A stretch of DNA of 64,000 nucleotides from assembly GCF_900187615.1 (NCBI RefSeq), contig NZ_FYDO01000004.1, forward strand, positions 180,638 through 244,637, written 5' to 3'. Both the position numbers and the translations under genes were made by a program. Under the pieces are notes generated by a model. The model was not told the DNA's origin. It did not search any database and saw only the letters and a program-made list of their open reading frames with translations. This document shows, piece by piece, positions 17,319-25,777 of this stretch (position 1 is its first letter; each line of letters opens with the position of its first letter). Origin of the DNA: Pseudomonas sp. Irchel s3f7 (GTDB lineage Bacteria; Pseudomonadota; Gammaproteobacteria; Pseudomonadales; Pseudomonadaceae).

Positions 17319-18698
17319 TTAGGCTTGCTCAACCACCGGCATCCGCCAGCGCTGTTCAATCACTTCCTGCTTCGGCCCGTACAACCGCAAAATCACGGTA
17401 AACGCGCCCTTCTCCGGGGTCGGCAGCCAGTTGCTTGACGACGACGGCGCCGAATTTTGCAGGTCGAGCGTCAACCCACCGTCCGCGTCCATCTGCAAGT
17501 GATCGCGGCTGCTCAGGCAGTAACGGTCAATCGGATTGGCCACCAGTTGTCGGTCCGGCAGGTCGTACAGCGTCAACGACCAGAATTCGCTGGCCGGTGG
17601 CAATTGCCCCGGCGCAAAGCGCAGGCGATAACGACGCCCGCCCTGCAATGGCTGTCCTTGATTGTCCTGACGACTGCCGACGTAGAACGCCTCCTCCACA
17701 CTGTTGCCGTAGATGCCGACATTCGCGGCGACGGCGCGGTTGAGGTAATTGCCATGCAGCACTTCGCGGGTGCCAAACAGGCCGAGGGTGCTGCGCGTCT
17801 GACTGACCGCCGTTCGCAGTTGCGCTTGCGCATCCTGAATGCCAGCGATCAGTGCCTCACGCACATCCGCTGGCAATGCTGCCGCATCGAACGCTTGGCC
17901 CGGCACGATGCCGATCCGGGCGAAACGTGCGCGCAAGGCCTGCTCCGATGGATGCACCGGGCACAGGCTGAGAATCTGATTCAGCGCCGCAATAAATCCC
18001 GGCCCCAACCCGGTCTTGCTGTCCCACGGTTGCCAGGCAATCGCAGGGGCGGCAACCGGTGGCGCACTGCCGGTGTACTCATGCAAAGAACGCAATTGGT
18101 ACTGCTGCTGCAACGCGCGCACAGAGGGCAGATCCTCGGTATTTTTCAGACCGGTACGCCCCAGAACCATGACGATCTCGGTTTCGCTGCGCAGCACGGC
18201 CTTGATACCGGGCGGCGTTTGGCCTTGCCATTGCGGCCCGGCGACCAGGTAATCCCCCGCTTCGCGACCGGTGCTGAGCGCGCCGACATAGGCGAAGTTG
18301 TGGGTGTATTGGTCGACCAGTTGATGCACGTAGTAACGGTCCGCATCGACCGCCGGCACGCTCAACACTTGCGGCTCGCTGCGCAGGTCAAGCCAGGCCC
18401 AGGAATACGGCGTGTCATTATTCGGCGTGACGATGTCGCGGTTGCTCGGGGTGAACAACTCGCTGTAGTGACGAAAGCGATTGAAGCCGCCGACGTACTC
18501 CGGCGCGACCGGGTTGAGCGCCTGTTTTTCCATAGTCTGGTAGTGCATGAGCATCGGGTAGGCGTAGATCCACGCCTCCTGCGCGATCGCCCGCAGGTCA
18601 TCGGAACCGGCCGCCAGCAACCAGCGCGGCAACATCAGGCTACCGCCCATTACGCCCATGCCGCCCAATACCTGGCGGCGACTGACGATTGAATTCAT
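17319..18698 (-). CDS. DUF1254/DUF1214 exported protein with Tat-like signal
   Basis: 459 residues. The N-terminus has a twin-arginine motif (SRRQVLGG) followed by a hydrophobic stretch to about residue 30, so export through Tat is likely. The body carries the DUF1254 domain (EAWIYAYPMLMHY..., VVTPNNDTPYS-type segment, WLDLRSEPQVLSVPAVDADRYYVHQLVD) and a C-terminal DUF1214 part (FWSLTLYDLPDRQLVANPIDRY). No enzymatic function is established for the family. It overlaps the upstream DUF1254 gene by four bases (ATGA), so the two are translationally coupled. The partner has a Sec signal, so the pair uses two export routes. Confidence 0.85.
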   Translation of the reverse strand: MNSIVSRRQVLGGMGVMGGSLMLPRWLLAAGSDDLRAIAQEAWIYAYPMLMHYQTMEKQALNPVAPEYVGGFNRFRHYSELFTPSNRDIVTPNNDTPYSWAWLDLRSEPQVLSVPAVDADRYYVHQLVDQYTHNFAYVGALSTGREAGDYLVAGPQWQGQTPPGIKAVLRSETEIVMVLGRTGLKNTEDLPSVRALQQQYQLRSLHEYTGSAPPVAAPAIAWQPWDSKTGLGPGFIAALNQILSLCPVHPSEQALRARFARIGIVPGQAFDAAALPADVREALIAGIQDAQAQLRTAVSQTRSTLGLFGTREVLHGNYLNRAVAANVGIYGNSVEEAFYVGSRQDNQGQPLQGGRRYRLRFAPGQLPPASEFWSLTLYDLPDRQLVANPIDRYCLSSRDHLQMDADGGLTLDLQNSAPSSSSNWLPTPEKGAFTVILRLYGPKQEVIEQRWRMPVVEQA

Positions 18699-20044
18699 GG
18701 TTCGACCCTCGCAATGGTCGGCAAGCGATAACGGCCGTCCAGCGCCCCGTCTTTCGGCAAGTACAGGCGCAATAACAGGTTGAATGGGCCTTGAGGCGTT
18801 GGCAGCCAGTTGCCCTGCGGCGCATTTTCCGGCGCGTCGGATTGCAGGATCAGGGTCAGGCCGCCGTCGGCGTCGTACTGCAAGCCCGGGCTGCGATCCC
18901 CCAGGGCGTAACGCTGGATCGGGTTGGCCGCGAGCAATTGGGTCTTGCCGTCGTACAGGGTCAGCGACCAGAACGCGTTCACCGGCGGCAGTTGCCCGGC
19001 CGGAAAATGCAGGCGGTACGCATGTTGGCCATCGAGCAATTGACCTTGGGCGTCACGCAGCGCCATCGGGTACAGCGCTTCCACCGGATCGTTGGCGTAG
19101 ATGTAGCGCCAGGCAACCGCGGCGCGGGTCAGGTCGTCGTCACCGAACTTGCCGACGTTGGTCGGTGAACGCAGCCAGCCCTGCTGTTCCACCGATATCT
19201 GGCTGGACGCTTGGCGCACTTGCTCGCGTCCCGCTTCGGCGCCTTGGGCAATGGCATCGCTCAAGTCCGCAGGCGGTTGAAATGCGACGCCAGGCTTCAC
19301 GCCGATGGCGGCGAAACGGTCGAGCTTCTTCTGTTCACTGGCAGTCCATTGGTGCAACGGTGCCAATGCGTTGAAGGTATCGAACAGCGTCTGGGCGGGA
19401 CCGTGCTTGGTGTCCTGATAAGCGGGCAGTTGCAGCGGTGCCAACGGTTCAGGCGCCGCGCGACCGCTCACTGTGGACAGGGGCTGCAACGCATAACTGC
19501 TCAAGACCTTGGCGGCGTCCTTCTGGTCGGCTTCACCCTTGACCTCGGTGCGCCCCAGCAGAAACACCAGACGACTCGGCGAGCGAATCACGCCGCTGAA
19601 ACCCGACGGCACCTCACCCTGCCAGTCCGGCCCGGCGATCAGGAAGCGCCCGGCCTGATTGCCGGTGGCACGGGTGCCGATGTAATCGAGGTTGTTGGTG
19701 CGCATGTCGACCAGTTGAAAGCTGTAGTAACGGCCTTGCACGGCCGGCACGTCCAACACCATGGGCTCGCTGCGCAGGTCGAGCAAGGCTCGGGAATAGA
19801 AGGTGTCGTTGTTTGGCGAGACGACTTTGTTGTCTTGCGGGCCAAGCAAGCGCGGTTCGCCATAGAGCCGGTTGAACGGCAGTTTGGCGGCGATGGCGGT
19901 GAGCACTTTGTCGTGCTCGACGGTGGCGTAGGCAAACACGTAGGCCTCTTGGGCCAGCGCTTTCGCCTGGGGTTGGTCGAGGGTTTCTGCGTGAACGGTG
20001 CCCAGGCTTGCGCCCAGGGCCAGAGCGGATATCCAGTGGCGCAT
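18695..20044 (-). CDS. DUF1254/DUF1214 exported protein with Sec signal
   Basis: 449 residues. A Sec signal peptide (MRHWISALALGASLGTVHAE) precedes DUF1254 (EAYVFAYATVEHDKVL, VVSPNNDTFYSRALLDLRSEP, GRYYSFQLVDMRTNNLDYIG) and DUF1214 (FWSLTLYDGKTQLLAANPIQRY). It is clearly paralogous to the following gene and starts the two-gene unit. The biochemical role of the family is not known. A perfect REP hairpin separates it from the DUF1329 gene behind, so the two units may be separate transcripts. Shared strand and neighbourhood with an outer-membrane DUF1302 protein suggest a periplasmic step on an imported or exported hydrophobic molecule, which is inference. Confidence 0.86.
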   Translation of the reverse strand: MRHWISALALGASLGTVHAETLDQPQAKALAQEAYVFAYATVEHDKVLTAIAAKLPFNRLYGEPRLLGPQDNKVVSPNNDTFYSRALLDLRSEPMVLDVPAVQGRYYSFQLVDMRTNNLDYIGTRATGNQAGRFLIAGPDWQGEVPSGFSGVIRSPSRLVFLLGRTEVKGEADQKDAAKVLSSYALQPLSTVSGRAAPEPLAPLQLPAYQDTKHGPAQTLFDTFNALAPLHQWTASEQKKLDRFAAIGVKPGVAFQPPADLSDAIAQGAEAGREQVRQASSQISVEQQGWLRSPTNVGKFGDDDLTRAAVAWRYIYANDPVEALYPMALRDAQGQLLDGQHAYRLHFPAGQLPPVNAFWSLTLYDGKTQLLAANPIQRYALGDRSPGLQYDADGGLTLILQSDAPENAPQGNWLPTPQGPFNLLLRLYLPKDGALDGRYRLPTIARVEP

Positions 20045-20086
20045 GGTTGATCTCCTTCCTCATAAACATCAGCACACACCCGTCCC

Positions 20087-20154
20087 TGTAGGAGCCCGGC
20101 TTGCCGGCGATGGCGATCTTACGGACGCCATCGCCGGCAAGCCGGGCTCCTACA
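20087..20154. repeat. Perfect REP hairpin (28-bp arms)
   Basis: The arms at 20088-20115 and 20126-20153 begin GTAGGAGCCCGGCTTGCCGG and are exact reverse complements over 28 bases, with a 10-base loop. The hairpin lies between the DUF1329 and DUF1254 genes on the same strand and may reduce read-through or protect mRNA ends. Confidence 0.9.
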
Positions 20155-20186
20155 AAGGGGTTTGCGGTGCACTTGGGCAAATCGCG

Positions 20187-21524
20187 TTATTTGGCCCAGC
20201 GCCGCAGGTCCGACGGGGTGTAGTCGTCGGTCTTGGCGGCGAAGCCGACGCGCATCGGTTCGGTCTCTTCGTTGGCCAGGCCACCGGCGTAGTAACGCCC
20301 GGAGATCAAGTCATACGAGGTTTCCAGCACGTTGTAGGTGAAGCCATGGTCGTACTGCTGAATCGCGTGCAGTTCGCCGCTGCGCCACAGTTCGCCGCGA
20401 CTGTCGTACTGGTCCGACTGCGCGATCTGCCAGCTGTCCTCGTCCACATAGAACCGGCGTTTGGCGTAGATGTGCCGGGCGCCAGGCTTGAGGGTGGCTT
20501 CCACCACCCACACCCGATGTTTCTCGTAACGGGCCAGGTCCTGGTTGACGTGATTGGGTTTGATCACGGCGTCGTACTTGAGGTCGCGGCTGCCGATTTT
20601 GTAGCTGTTGTACGGGATGAACAGCTCCTGCTTGCCCACCAGTTTCCAGTCGAAACGATCCGGTGCGCCGTTGTAGCCGTCGATGTTGTCGGCGGTGATC
20701 AGGCCGTTGCTGTAACGGGCGCTGTTGTCGTACGCAATCATCGGCGCGCGGCGCACGCGACGTTGGCCCGGCAGGTATTGCCAGGCGGAGCGCGGTTCCG
20801 CGACCTGGTCGATCGGTTCATGCACCAGCACCGCTTCACCGGACAAACGCGCCGGTTCCAGCACTCGGCTCTTGAACATGAACAACACGTTGTTGCCCGG
20901 TTCCAGCCCGCCCACGGTGTCGGCGAAGTTGATCAGCGACTGGTTGCGCACGTAGCTGGTGGCGCCGTTTTCGCGCACCAGCGCCGAGCTACTGATGCGC
21001 TCGTAACTGCCGCCGCGGTAACGGGTCATGTGGTTCCACATCACCTCAAGACCTTCGGTGGGCAGCGGAAACGGAATGCCTTTGGCGTAGTCATGCAAAC
21101 CGTTACCGCCATCGGCCATGCTGGTTTTGGCGACGTTGTCGCGGCTCACCGCCAGCACCTCCTTGGGCAGGTTGGCGCTGCGATGGGTCGGGTAGATGTT
21201 CATCTTGTAGGTATCGGGAAAACGCTTGAACAGCGCGATCTGCCCGGGGCTGAGAAATTTCTCGTACTGCGACAGGTTCTTTGCGGTCACGGTGAACAAT
21301 GGCTTTTCAGCGGCATACGGATCGCTGTAACCGCCCTTGCTGTCGACGGTGCCGGCGTTGCTCGTCAGGCCTCCGGTCCAGGCCGGGATGCTGCCGTCGG
21401 CGTTGGCCGCCATTTCCGAACCCATGGGTGTCAGGGTCTTGCCCAGGGCCGCCGAGTCGGTGCCTTTGGCCTGTGCCAGGCCCACGGTGCAGGCCAGGGC
21501 CAGCACGCACATTTGCATACGCAT
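20187..21524 (-). CDS. DUF1329 periplasmic protein (LolA-like)
   Basis: 445 residues with a Sec signal peptide (MRMQMCVLALACTVGLAQAK). DUF1329 features include TPMGSEMAANADGSIPAWTGG near residue 32, YPTHRSANLP, the central IPYNSYKIGSRDLKYD and KPGARHIYAKRRFYVDED. The fold is related to LolA/LolB lipoprotein carriers, which suggests binding of hydrophobic ligands in the periplasm. AAGGAG precedes the ATG. The DUF1302 gene ends only 11 bases upstream, so the two form one operon, a pairing seen widely in proteobacteria. No substrate is established. Confidence 0.87.
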   Translation of the reverse strand: MRMQMCVLALACTVGLAQAKGTDSAALGKTLTPMGSEMAANADGSIPAWTGGLTSNAGTVDSKGGYSDPYAAEKPLFTVTAKNLSQYEKFLSPGQIALFKRFPDTYKMNIYPTHRSANLPKEVLAVSRDNVAKTSMADGGNGLHDYAKGIPFPLPTEGLEVMWNHMTRYRGGSYERISSSALVRENGATSYVRNQSLINFADTVGGLEPGNNVLFMFKSRVLEPARLSGEAVLVHEPIDQVAEPRSAWQYLPGQRRVRRAPMIAYDNSARYSNGLITADNIDGYNGAPDRFDWKLVGKQELFIPYNSYKIGSRDLKYDAVIKPNHVNQDLARYEKHRVWVVEATLKPGARHIYAKRRFYVDEDSWQIAQSDQYDSRGELWRSGELHAIQQYDHGFTYNVLETSYDLISGRYYAGGLANEETEPMRVGFAAKTDDYTPSDLRRWAK

Positions 21525-21535
21525 AACGGTTCTCC

Positions 21536-23362
21536 TTAGAAGTCTGCCTTGAAGCTGACGGATGCGAAGTCGCGGTCGTCGAGGGTGCTGTAGTCGTTGG
21601 AACCGAAGAACGTGTTGTAAGCCAGTTCCACGCTGTAATCGTTCATGTAGACGCTGGTCAGGCTGACGCCCAACGCTTGCTGGCCTTCCTGGAACGGTCC
21701 CTGCGGATCGTACGAATAACCCTCGACGTCATGCCGCCAGTTGACGGCCGGAATCAGGTTGATGCCCGGCAACACGTCGCTGTATTCCAGGCTGGCGCGC
21801 AGGCGATAACCCCACGACCAATCGGTGGCAAAACCCTTGTCGGTGCAGTACTGATTGGTTACGCCCGAGGCGGCGGTGTTGCACGGTATGCCGTTGCGCG
21901 TCGAACTGCGGCCGAACGCGGCGTTGCGGCCCAGACGCTCGTCACCCAGATCGTCGATGTGCACGACACCGGCTTCACCAAACAGGCTCAGTCGCGTGGC
22001 ACCCAGAATGTTGTCGATGGCCTGGGTCGCCGAAGCGGTCGCCTGCCATACGCCCTTGCGCTCCCACGCGTCAAAACGGTTGCCGCGGTTGACGTTGAAC
22101 CCGGGCGGCAGTTGCACCCAGGAACTACCCGCCGCACCGGAGATCACCGCAACGTTGACGTCCGGCGCGTTGATCGCCAACGGCATGTTCGGGCGATAAC
22201 TCACTTCACCAGCGAGGGAAATCCCGGTGATCGGCTCGACGCCATTGAGGCTGATGCCGTACAGACGAATGTCTTCCGGAAACGCCGCCGCGTAGCTCGG
22301 TGCCTGGATGCGGCCGGGGAAGGTTCCGCGAATGGCGGTGTTTTTCGCATCGAGAGTGAAGTACGGCAGACGCGAGTGATAGTTGATGAAGTAGACCGCC
22401 GCTTCGGCATCGTTCAGCGCCGGGATCATCTGGCGCAAGGCGAAGCCGAACTGACCATTGTCGGACGGTGATTCGTTGCCACGGGACGTCGCATACAACC
22501 CCGACGCCTGCATCTGTTGATCGGTCTGCACCTGGCTCAGGTACAGCGGCCCACAGCCCTTCTGGATCGCATCGCTGCTGGCGAAGAACGTGCCGCAACC
22601 GTCGAGCACGCTGGGGCGCCAGTTGTACTGGTAGAAGCCTTCGAGGTTGGTGGTGTCGGTCAGGCCGAAGCTGAAGGAAATCATCTCCACTGGCAACTGG
22701 CCTTCCTTGATTTCTACACCAGGTCGGTTGAACGCGGAAACATCCAGCGGGTTGATCACGTTGATGCCGTTCTGGATCAGCAGCGCCTCGCCCCAGGACA
22801 ACACCTGGTTGCCGACTTTCACGTTCAGTGGGTGCTCGGCGATCTGGAAATCTTTCCAGACGTACGCATCGAGCATTTCAAAGCCCTTGAACTTCGACAG
22901 GTCATCCCAACCCGAATCGTCGAAATCCTTGAAGCGTCCCTGACGGGTTTCGTAAGCATGGTCGTACCAGTATTTGAAGCGAACGAACGCCCCCTGGCCC
23001 TGGCCATCGAGGCTGAAATCGGTGAGGCCCTTGAAGACCTGGGAGATGGGGTCGCCGTCCTCGAAGTTCAGCCGGTTGTCGTCGGCACTGACGCTGCTGC
23101 CATTGGCTCTCACGCCCTGCGCTTGCAGGGCGTTGGCGCGGGTCATCAGGCTTTTGTCAGGGCTTTGCGTGGACCAGCTGCTGCCCACGGACAGACTGGT
23201 CTTGGTCGACAGGCTCCAGTCTTCGTTGAGGTCGAAGGTGGTGGCGGACGCAGGGCCCGCGAGTACAGCAAGCACCGCCAGTGCAAGGGGTTGCGGGCGG
23301 GTGTGGCCAAGCCGGGTCAGTCGTTGGCGGACTGGGGCTGTGGCCGAGCGGTTTTTTATCAT
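21536..23362 (-). CDS. DUF1302 outer-membrane beta-barrel protein
   Basis: 608 residues from the ATG at 23362, preceded by GGAG. A long signal peptide (TRPQPLALAVLAVLAGPASA, about residues 22-40) leads to a mature part rich in alternating aromatic and charged beta strands, ending in a phenylalanine (SVSFKADF), the usual outer-membrane barrel C-terminus. Motifs such as QVLSWGEALLIQNGINVINPLD and GCGTFFASSD are typical of DUF1302. It is the first gene of the DUF1302-DUF1329 operon. The likely role is transport or display of a hydrophobic compound across the outer membrane. That is inferred from fold and partner. Confidence 0.87.
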   Translation of the reverse strand: MIKNRSATAPVRQRLTRLGHTRPQPLALAVLAVLAGPASATTFDLNEDWSLSTKTSLSVGSSWSTQSPDKSLMTRANALQAQGVRANGSSVSADDNRLNFEDGDPISQVFKGLTDFSLDGQGQGAFVRFKYWYDHAYETRQGRFKDFDDSGWDDLSKFKGFEMLDAYVWKDFQIAEHPLNVKVGNQVLSWGEALLIQNGINVINPLDVSAFNRPGVEIKEGQLPVEMISFSFGLTDTTNLEGFYQYNWRPSVLDGCGTFFASSDAIQKGCGPLYLSQVQTDQQMQASGLYATSRGNESPSDNGQFGFALRQMIPALNDAEAAVYFINYHSRLPYFTLDAKNTAIRGTFPGRIQAPSYAAAFPEDIRLYGISLNGVEPITGISLAGEVSYRPNMPLAINAPDVNVAVISGAAGSSWVQLPPGFNVNRGNRFDAWERKGVWQATASATQAIDNILGATRLSLFGEAGVVHIDDLGDERLGRNAAFGRSSTRNGIPCNTAASGVTNQYCTDKGFATDWSWGYRLRASLEYSDVLPGINLIPAVNWRHDVEGYSYDPQGPFQEGQQALGVSLTSVYMNDYSVELAYNTFFGSNDYSTLDDRDFASVSFKADF

Positions 23363-23489
23363 TATTAGGCTCCGGTCAGGGTTGCTCAGCTCTGACACGG
23401 TGCCTAAGTGTCAGCCATGACACGCAAGCGATGGCTGACAAAAAGTAATCATTGGGGGTTGGTTCAGGGTTTTGTGCATGCACAAATTA

Positions 23490-23738
23490 TTCGAACGGCA
23501 CCCAACCTGTAGGAGCAAGCTTGCTCGCGATGAGGCCGGTGCATCCAACATCGATGTTGACTGACAGACCGCCATCGCTGGCAAGCCAGCTCCTACAGTG
23601 TTTGCGTCGAACATGAATGATTCGAACGACACCAAGCCTGTAGGAGCAAGCTTGCTCGCGATGAGGCCGGTGCATCCAACATTGATGTTGGCTGACAGAC
23701 CGCCATCGCTGGCAAGCCAGCTCCTACAGGTTCGAAGT
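23490..23738. repeat. Tandem duplication of a 131-bp unit containing a REP pair
   Basis: Two near-identical copies with a 131-base period (copy 1 from 23490, copy 2 from 23621) each contain a REP pair, TGTAGGAGCAAGCTTGCTCG...GCTGGCAAGCCAGCTCCTACA. They differ by only a few bases, for example ATCGATGTTGACTG against ATTGATGTTGGCTG. This fills the 406 bases between the DUF1302 and AraC genes, and no gene is seen there. Confidence 0.88.
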
Positions 23739-23768
23739 ACAGTCACAAAACCCAGATCGGCGCCAAGG

Positions 23769-24608
23769 CTACAACCCCAACCGAAACTGCTTGGGCGTAA
23801 TCCCGAACTGTTTGCGAAAGGCCCGAATAAAATTACTCGGTTGCCGATACCCAAGGCGTTCGGCAATCCGCTCGATAGGCTGATCCCCTGCTGTCAACCA
23901 ATGCCGCGCCATTTCCAGGCTGTCGCTGCGGCTGTGTTGCGCGGCAGACGCTTGCCAATGCCGCAACATGCCCTGATGCAAAAACGGATTGGCCCCCAGC
24001 AGCGTTTCATCAAGCCAGGCCAATGGCAGGCTCAGACACGGATGCGGCCCTTCGCGCACATCGACACCGACGCCACGCAACCACTGGCCCGCGGCTTGCT
24101 GCGCCGTCAGGCTGACGCTGGCAAACACCTCGCCGGGCGCCCGCCCAAGGCGCCGGGCAATGTTGCGCACCAGGCTCAGCGTCGCGGCGTCCAGGCCAAA
24201 AAAGTGCGGCTGCCGATCCGCGCTGCGCAGGTGCAGCTGCGCCTGTTCAGCGGTCTCTTCGACTTCGGCGATCACGTAGTTGGTCACCCGTGGCAAAAAC
24301 TCGGTGAAGCACTCAAGACTCGCACGCAGGGTCGCGGCGGAGTCCAGCAGAATGTTCAAGCCCTGCAACGTGGTGGTCGCCATGCCATTGACCAACTCGC
24401 AGCCGAAAGAAGCCCCCGCACCCGCACGTTCGCATTCATTCCACAGGCGTTCGACCAGATGCGCGGGCACATGCGTCCCCTGCCCGTCCAACAGGGAAAG
24501 ACTGATTCCGGCGCGCTCCAGCAATTGTTCCTCACACAGCCCGGACTGCCCGGCATGGCTGAGAATGGTGCGGGTGAAAGCACTGGAAATAAACGGTTGG
24601 CTGGTCAT
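23769..24608 (-). CDS. AraC-family transcriptional regulator (arabinose-binding-domain type)
   Basis: 279 residues. The N-terminal part (about 15-190) matches the ligand-binding domain of the OruR/ArgR-like AraC group. The C-terminal 85 residues hold two helix-turn-helix motifs (DQPIERIAERLGYRQPSNFIRAFRKQFGITPKQFR). It is shorter than the usual 330 residues of this group, the gap being within the ligand domain. It lies upstream of and in the same direction as the DUF1302-DUF1329 operon, and regulators of this class often sit beside such pairs, so control of that operon is likely but unproven. No strong Shine-Dalgarno is visible at 24608. Confidence 0.86.
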   Translation of the reverse strand: MTSQPFISSAFTRTILSHAGQSGLCEEQLLERAGISLSLLDGQGTHVPAHLVERLWNECERAGAGASFGCELVNGMATTTLQGLNILLDSAATLRASLECFTEFLPRVTNYVIAEVEETAEQAQLHLRSADRQPHFFGLDAATLSLVRNIARRLGRAPGEVFASVSLTAQQAAGQWLRGVGVDVREGPHPCLSLPLAWLDETLLGANPFLHQGMLRHWQASAAQHSRSDSLEMARHWLTAGDQPIERIAERLGYRQPSNFIRAFRKQFGITPKQFRLGL

Positions 24609-24705
24609 GGCAGGCTACGGCGAGAAGACAGGCATGTACTTATGCCAGTGTCTGTGATATCGATCCAATGCATTAAAAGTATCCGCTGAATGCAGGAGAC
24701 GCATG

Positions 24706-25623
24706 ATGGATCTACGACAGCTCCGCCACCTCGTGGCACTGGCCGATTACCGCAACTTTGGCCGCGCCGCCGAAGCGATCAATCTCAGCCAGCCTGCCTT
24801 CAGCCGTAGCATCCAGACCCTTGAACGGGACCTCGATTGCGCCCTCGTCGAGCGCAGCAGCCGCGAGTTTCGCCTGACCGGCCAGGGTGAGCTGGTGCTG
24901 CAACATGCCCGACGCCTACTCGCGGGCAGTCAGGCGTTGCACAACGAACTGACCCAGTACAACGGCCTGACCGGCGGTGAGCTGAAATTCGGTTGCGGCC
25001 CCTACCCGGCCCAACTGTTGGTGCCCGAGGCGCTGGCGGAATTTATCCAGGCGCATCCGGCGATCCGCATCAGTTTTGATCAGGGCGATTGGGAACAACT
25101 GGCGTTGTGGCTGCGCGAACAGCAGATCGAATTCCTGGTGGCGGACTCGCGCTACTTCACCGGCGATCCGCAGTATCAGGTGCACGTATTACGCCCCCGG
25201 CGCGGGCGGTTTTTTTGTCGTGTCGGTCATCCTTTGGCCCAGCGTGAAAACCTGTCCCTGCGTGCCCTGCTCGACTATGCGGTGGTCGGCACACGCATCC
25301 CGCCGATGATCCGCAAGATACTGGCCGATGTGCAGGGCGAACCGGACTTCAACCCCAGCGTGGAGTGCGCGCAATTCGACGCGATTCGCCGCGTGGTGAT
25401 GCGCTCCGACGCGGTAGGGATCGCCACAGTGGAAGCCCTGGCTGAAATGGTCGATCAAGGCCTGATCTGTTTCCTGGAGTTCTCCGACGTGCCCAAGGAT
25501 GATCCCGGCCTGCAACTGCATTACGGCATCGTCAGCCGCGCCGGGCATTCCCTGACACCCGCAGCACTGGCGATGGTCGATGCGATCCTGAGCGTTGACC
25601 GGCGTTTGCTGGCGTCGAATTAA
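24706..25623 (+). CDS. LysR-family transcriptional regulator
   Basis: 305 residues. The N-terminal winged helix-turn-helix (MDLRQLRHLVALADYRNFGRAAEAINLSQPAFSRSIQTLERDL) is followed by a substrate-binding domain from about residue 90 (FGCGPYPAQLLVPEAL). Two ATGs lie at 24703 and 24706. The second has the better seven-base spacing to AGGAG. It is divergent from the AraC gene with a 97-base shared region. The ligand is unknown. SdsB1-type control of the alkylsulfatase is one possibility, although sdsA1 is 8 kb away. Confidence 0.9.
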   Translation: MDLRQLRHLVALADYRNFGRAAEAINLSQPAFSRSIQTLERDLDCALVERSSREFRLTGQGELVLQHARRLLAGSQALHNELTQYNGLTGGELKFGCGPYPAQLLVPEALAEFIQAHPAIRISFDQGDWEQLALWLREQQIEFLVADSRYFTGDPQYQVHVLRPRRGRFFCRVGHPLAQRENLSLRALLDYAVVGTRIPPMIRKILADVQGEPDFNPSVECAQFDAIRRVVMRSDAVGIATVEALAEMVDQGLICFLEFSDVPKDDPGLQLHYGIVSRAGHSLTPAALAMVDAILSVDRRLLASN

Positions 25624-25648
25624 GCGCGATCTCGGTGCCTGACAGCGC

Positions 25649-25750
25649 ATTTGTGGCGAGCGAGCTTGCTCGCGCTGGGTTGCGCAGCGACCCCAAAAAA
25701 CTGGCGCCTGCTTCGCAGTCCCAACGGGAGCAAGCTCCCTCGCCACAAAT
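25649..25750. repeat. REP palindrome pair ('TTGTGGCGAG' type)
   Basis: The ends ATTTGTGGCG and CGCCACAAAT are perfect reverse complements, with GAGCTTGCTCG and GGGAGCAAGCTCCC inside. It lies between the convergent LysR genes. Confidence 0.85.
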
Positions 25751-25777
25751 GATTATTCGCACGTGAATAAGTGAAAA

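Noticed and set aside
23490..23738. Repeated palindromes considered as a CRISPR array
   Set aside because: There are only two copies, each with large internal REP symmetry and near-identical 'spacers', and no cas gene nearby. It is a REP duplication.
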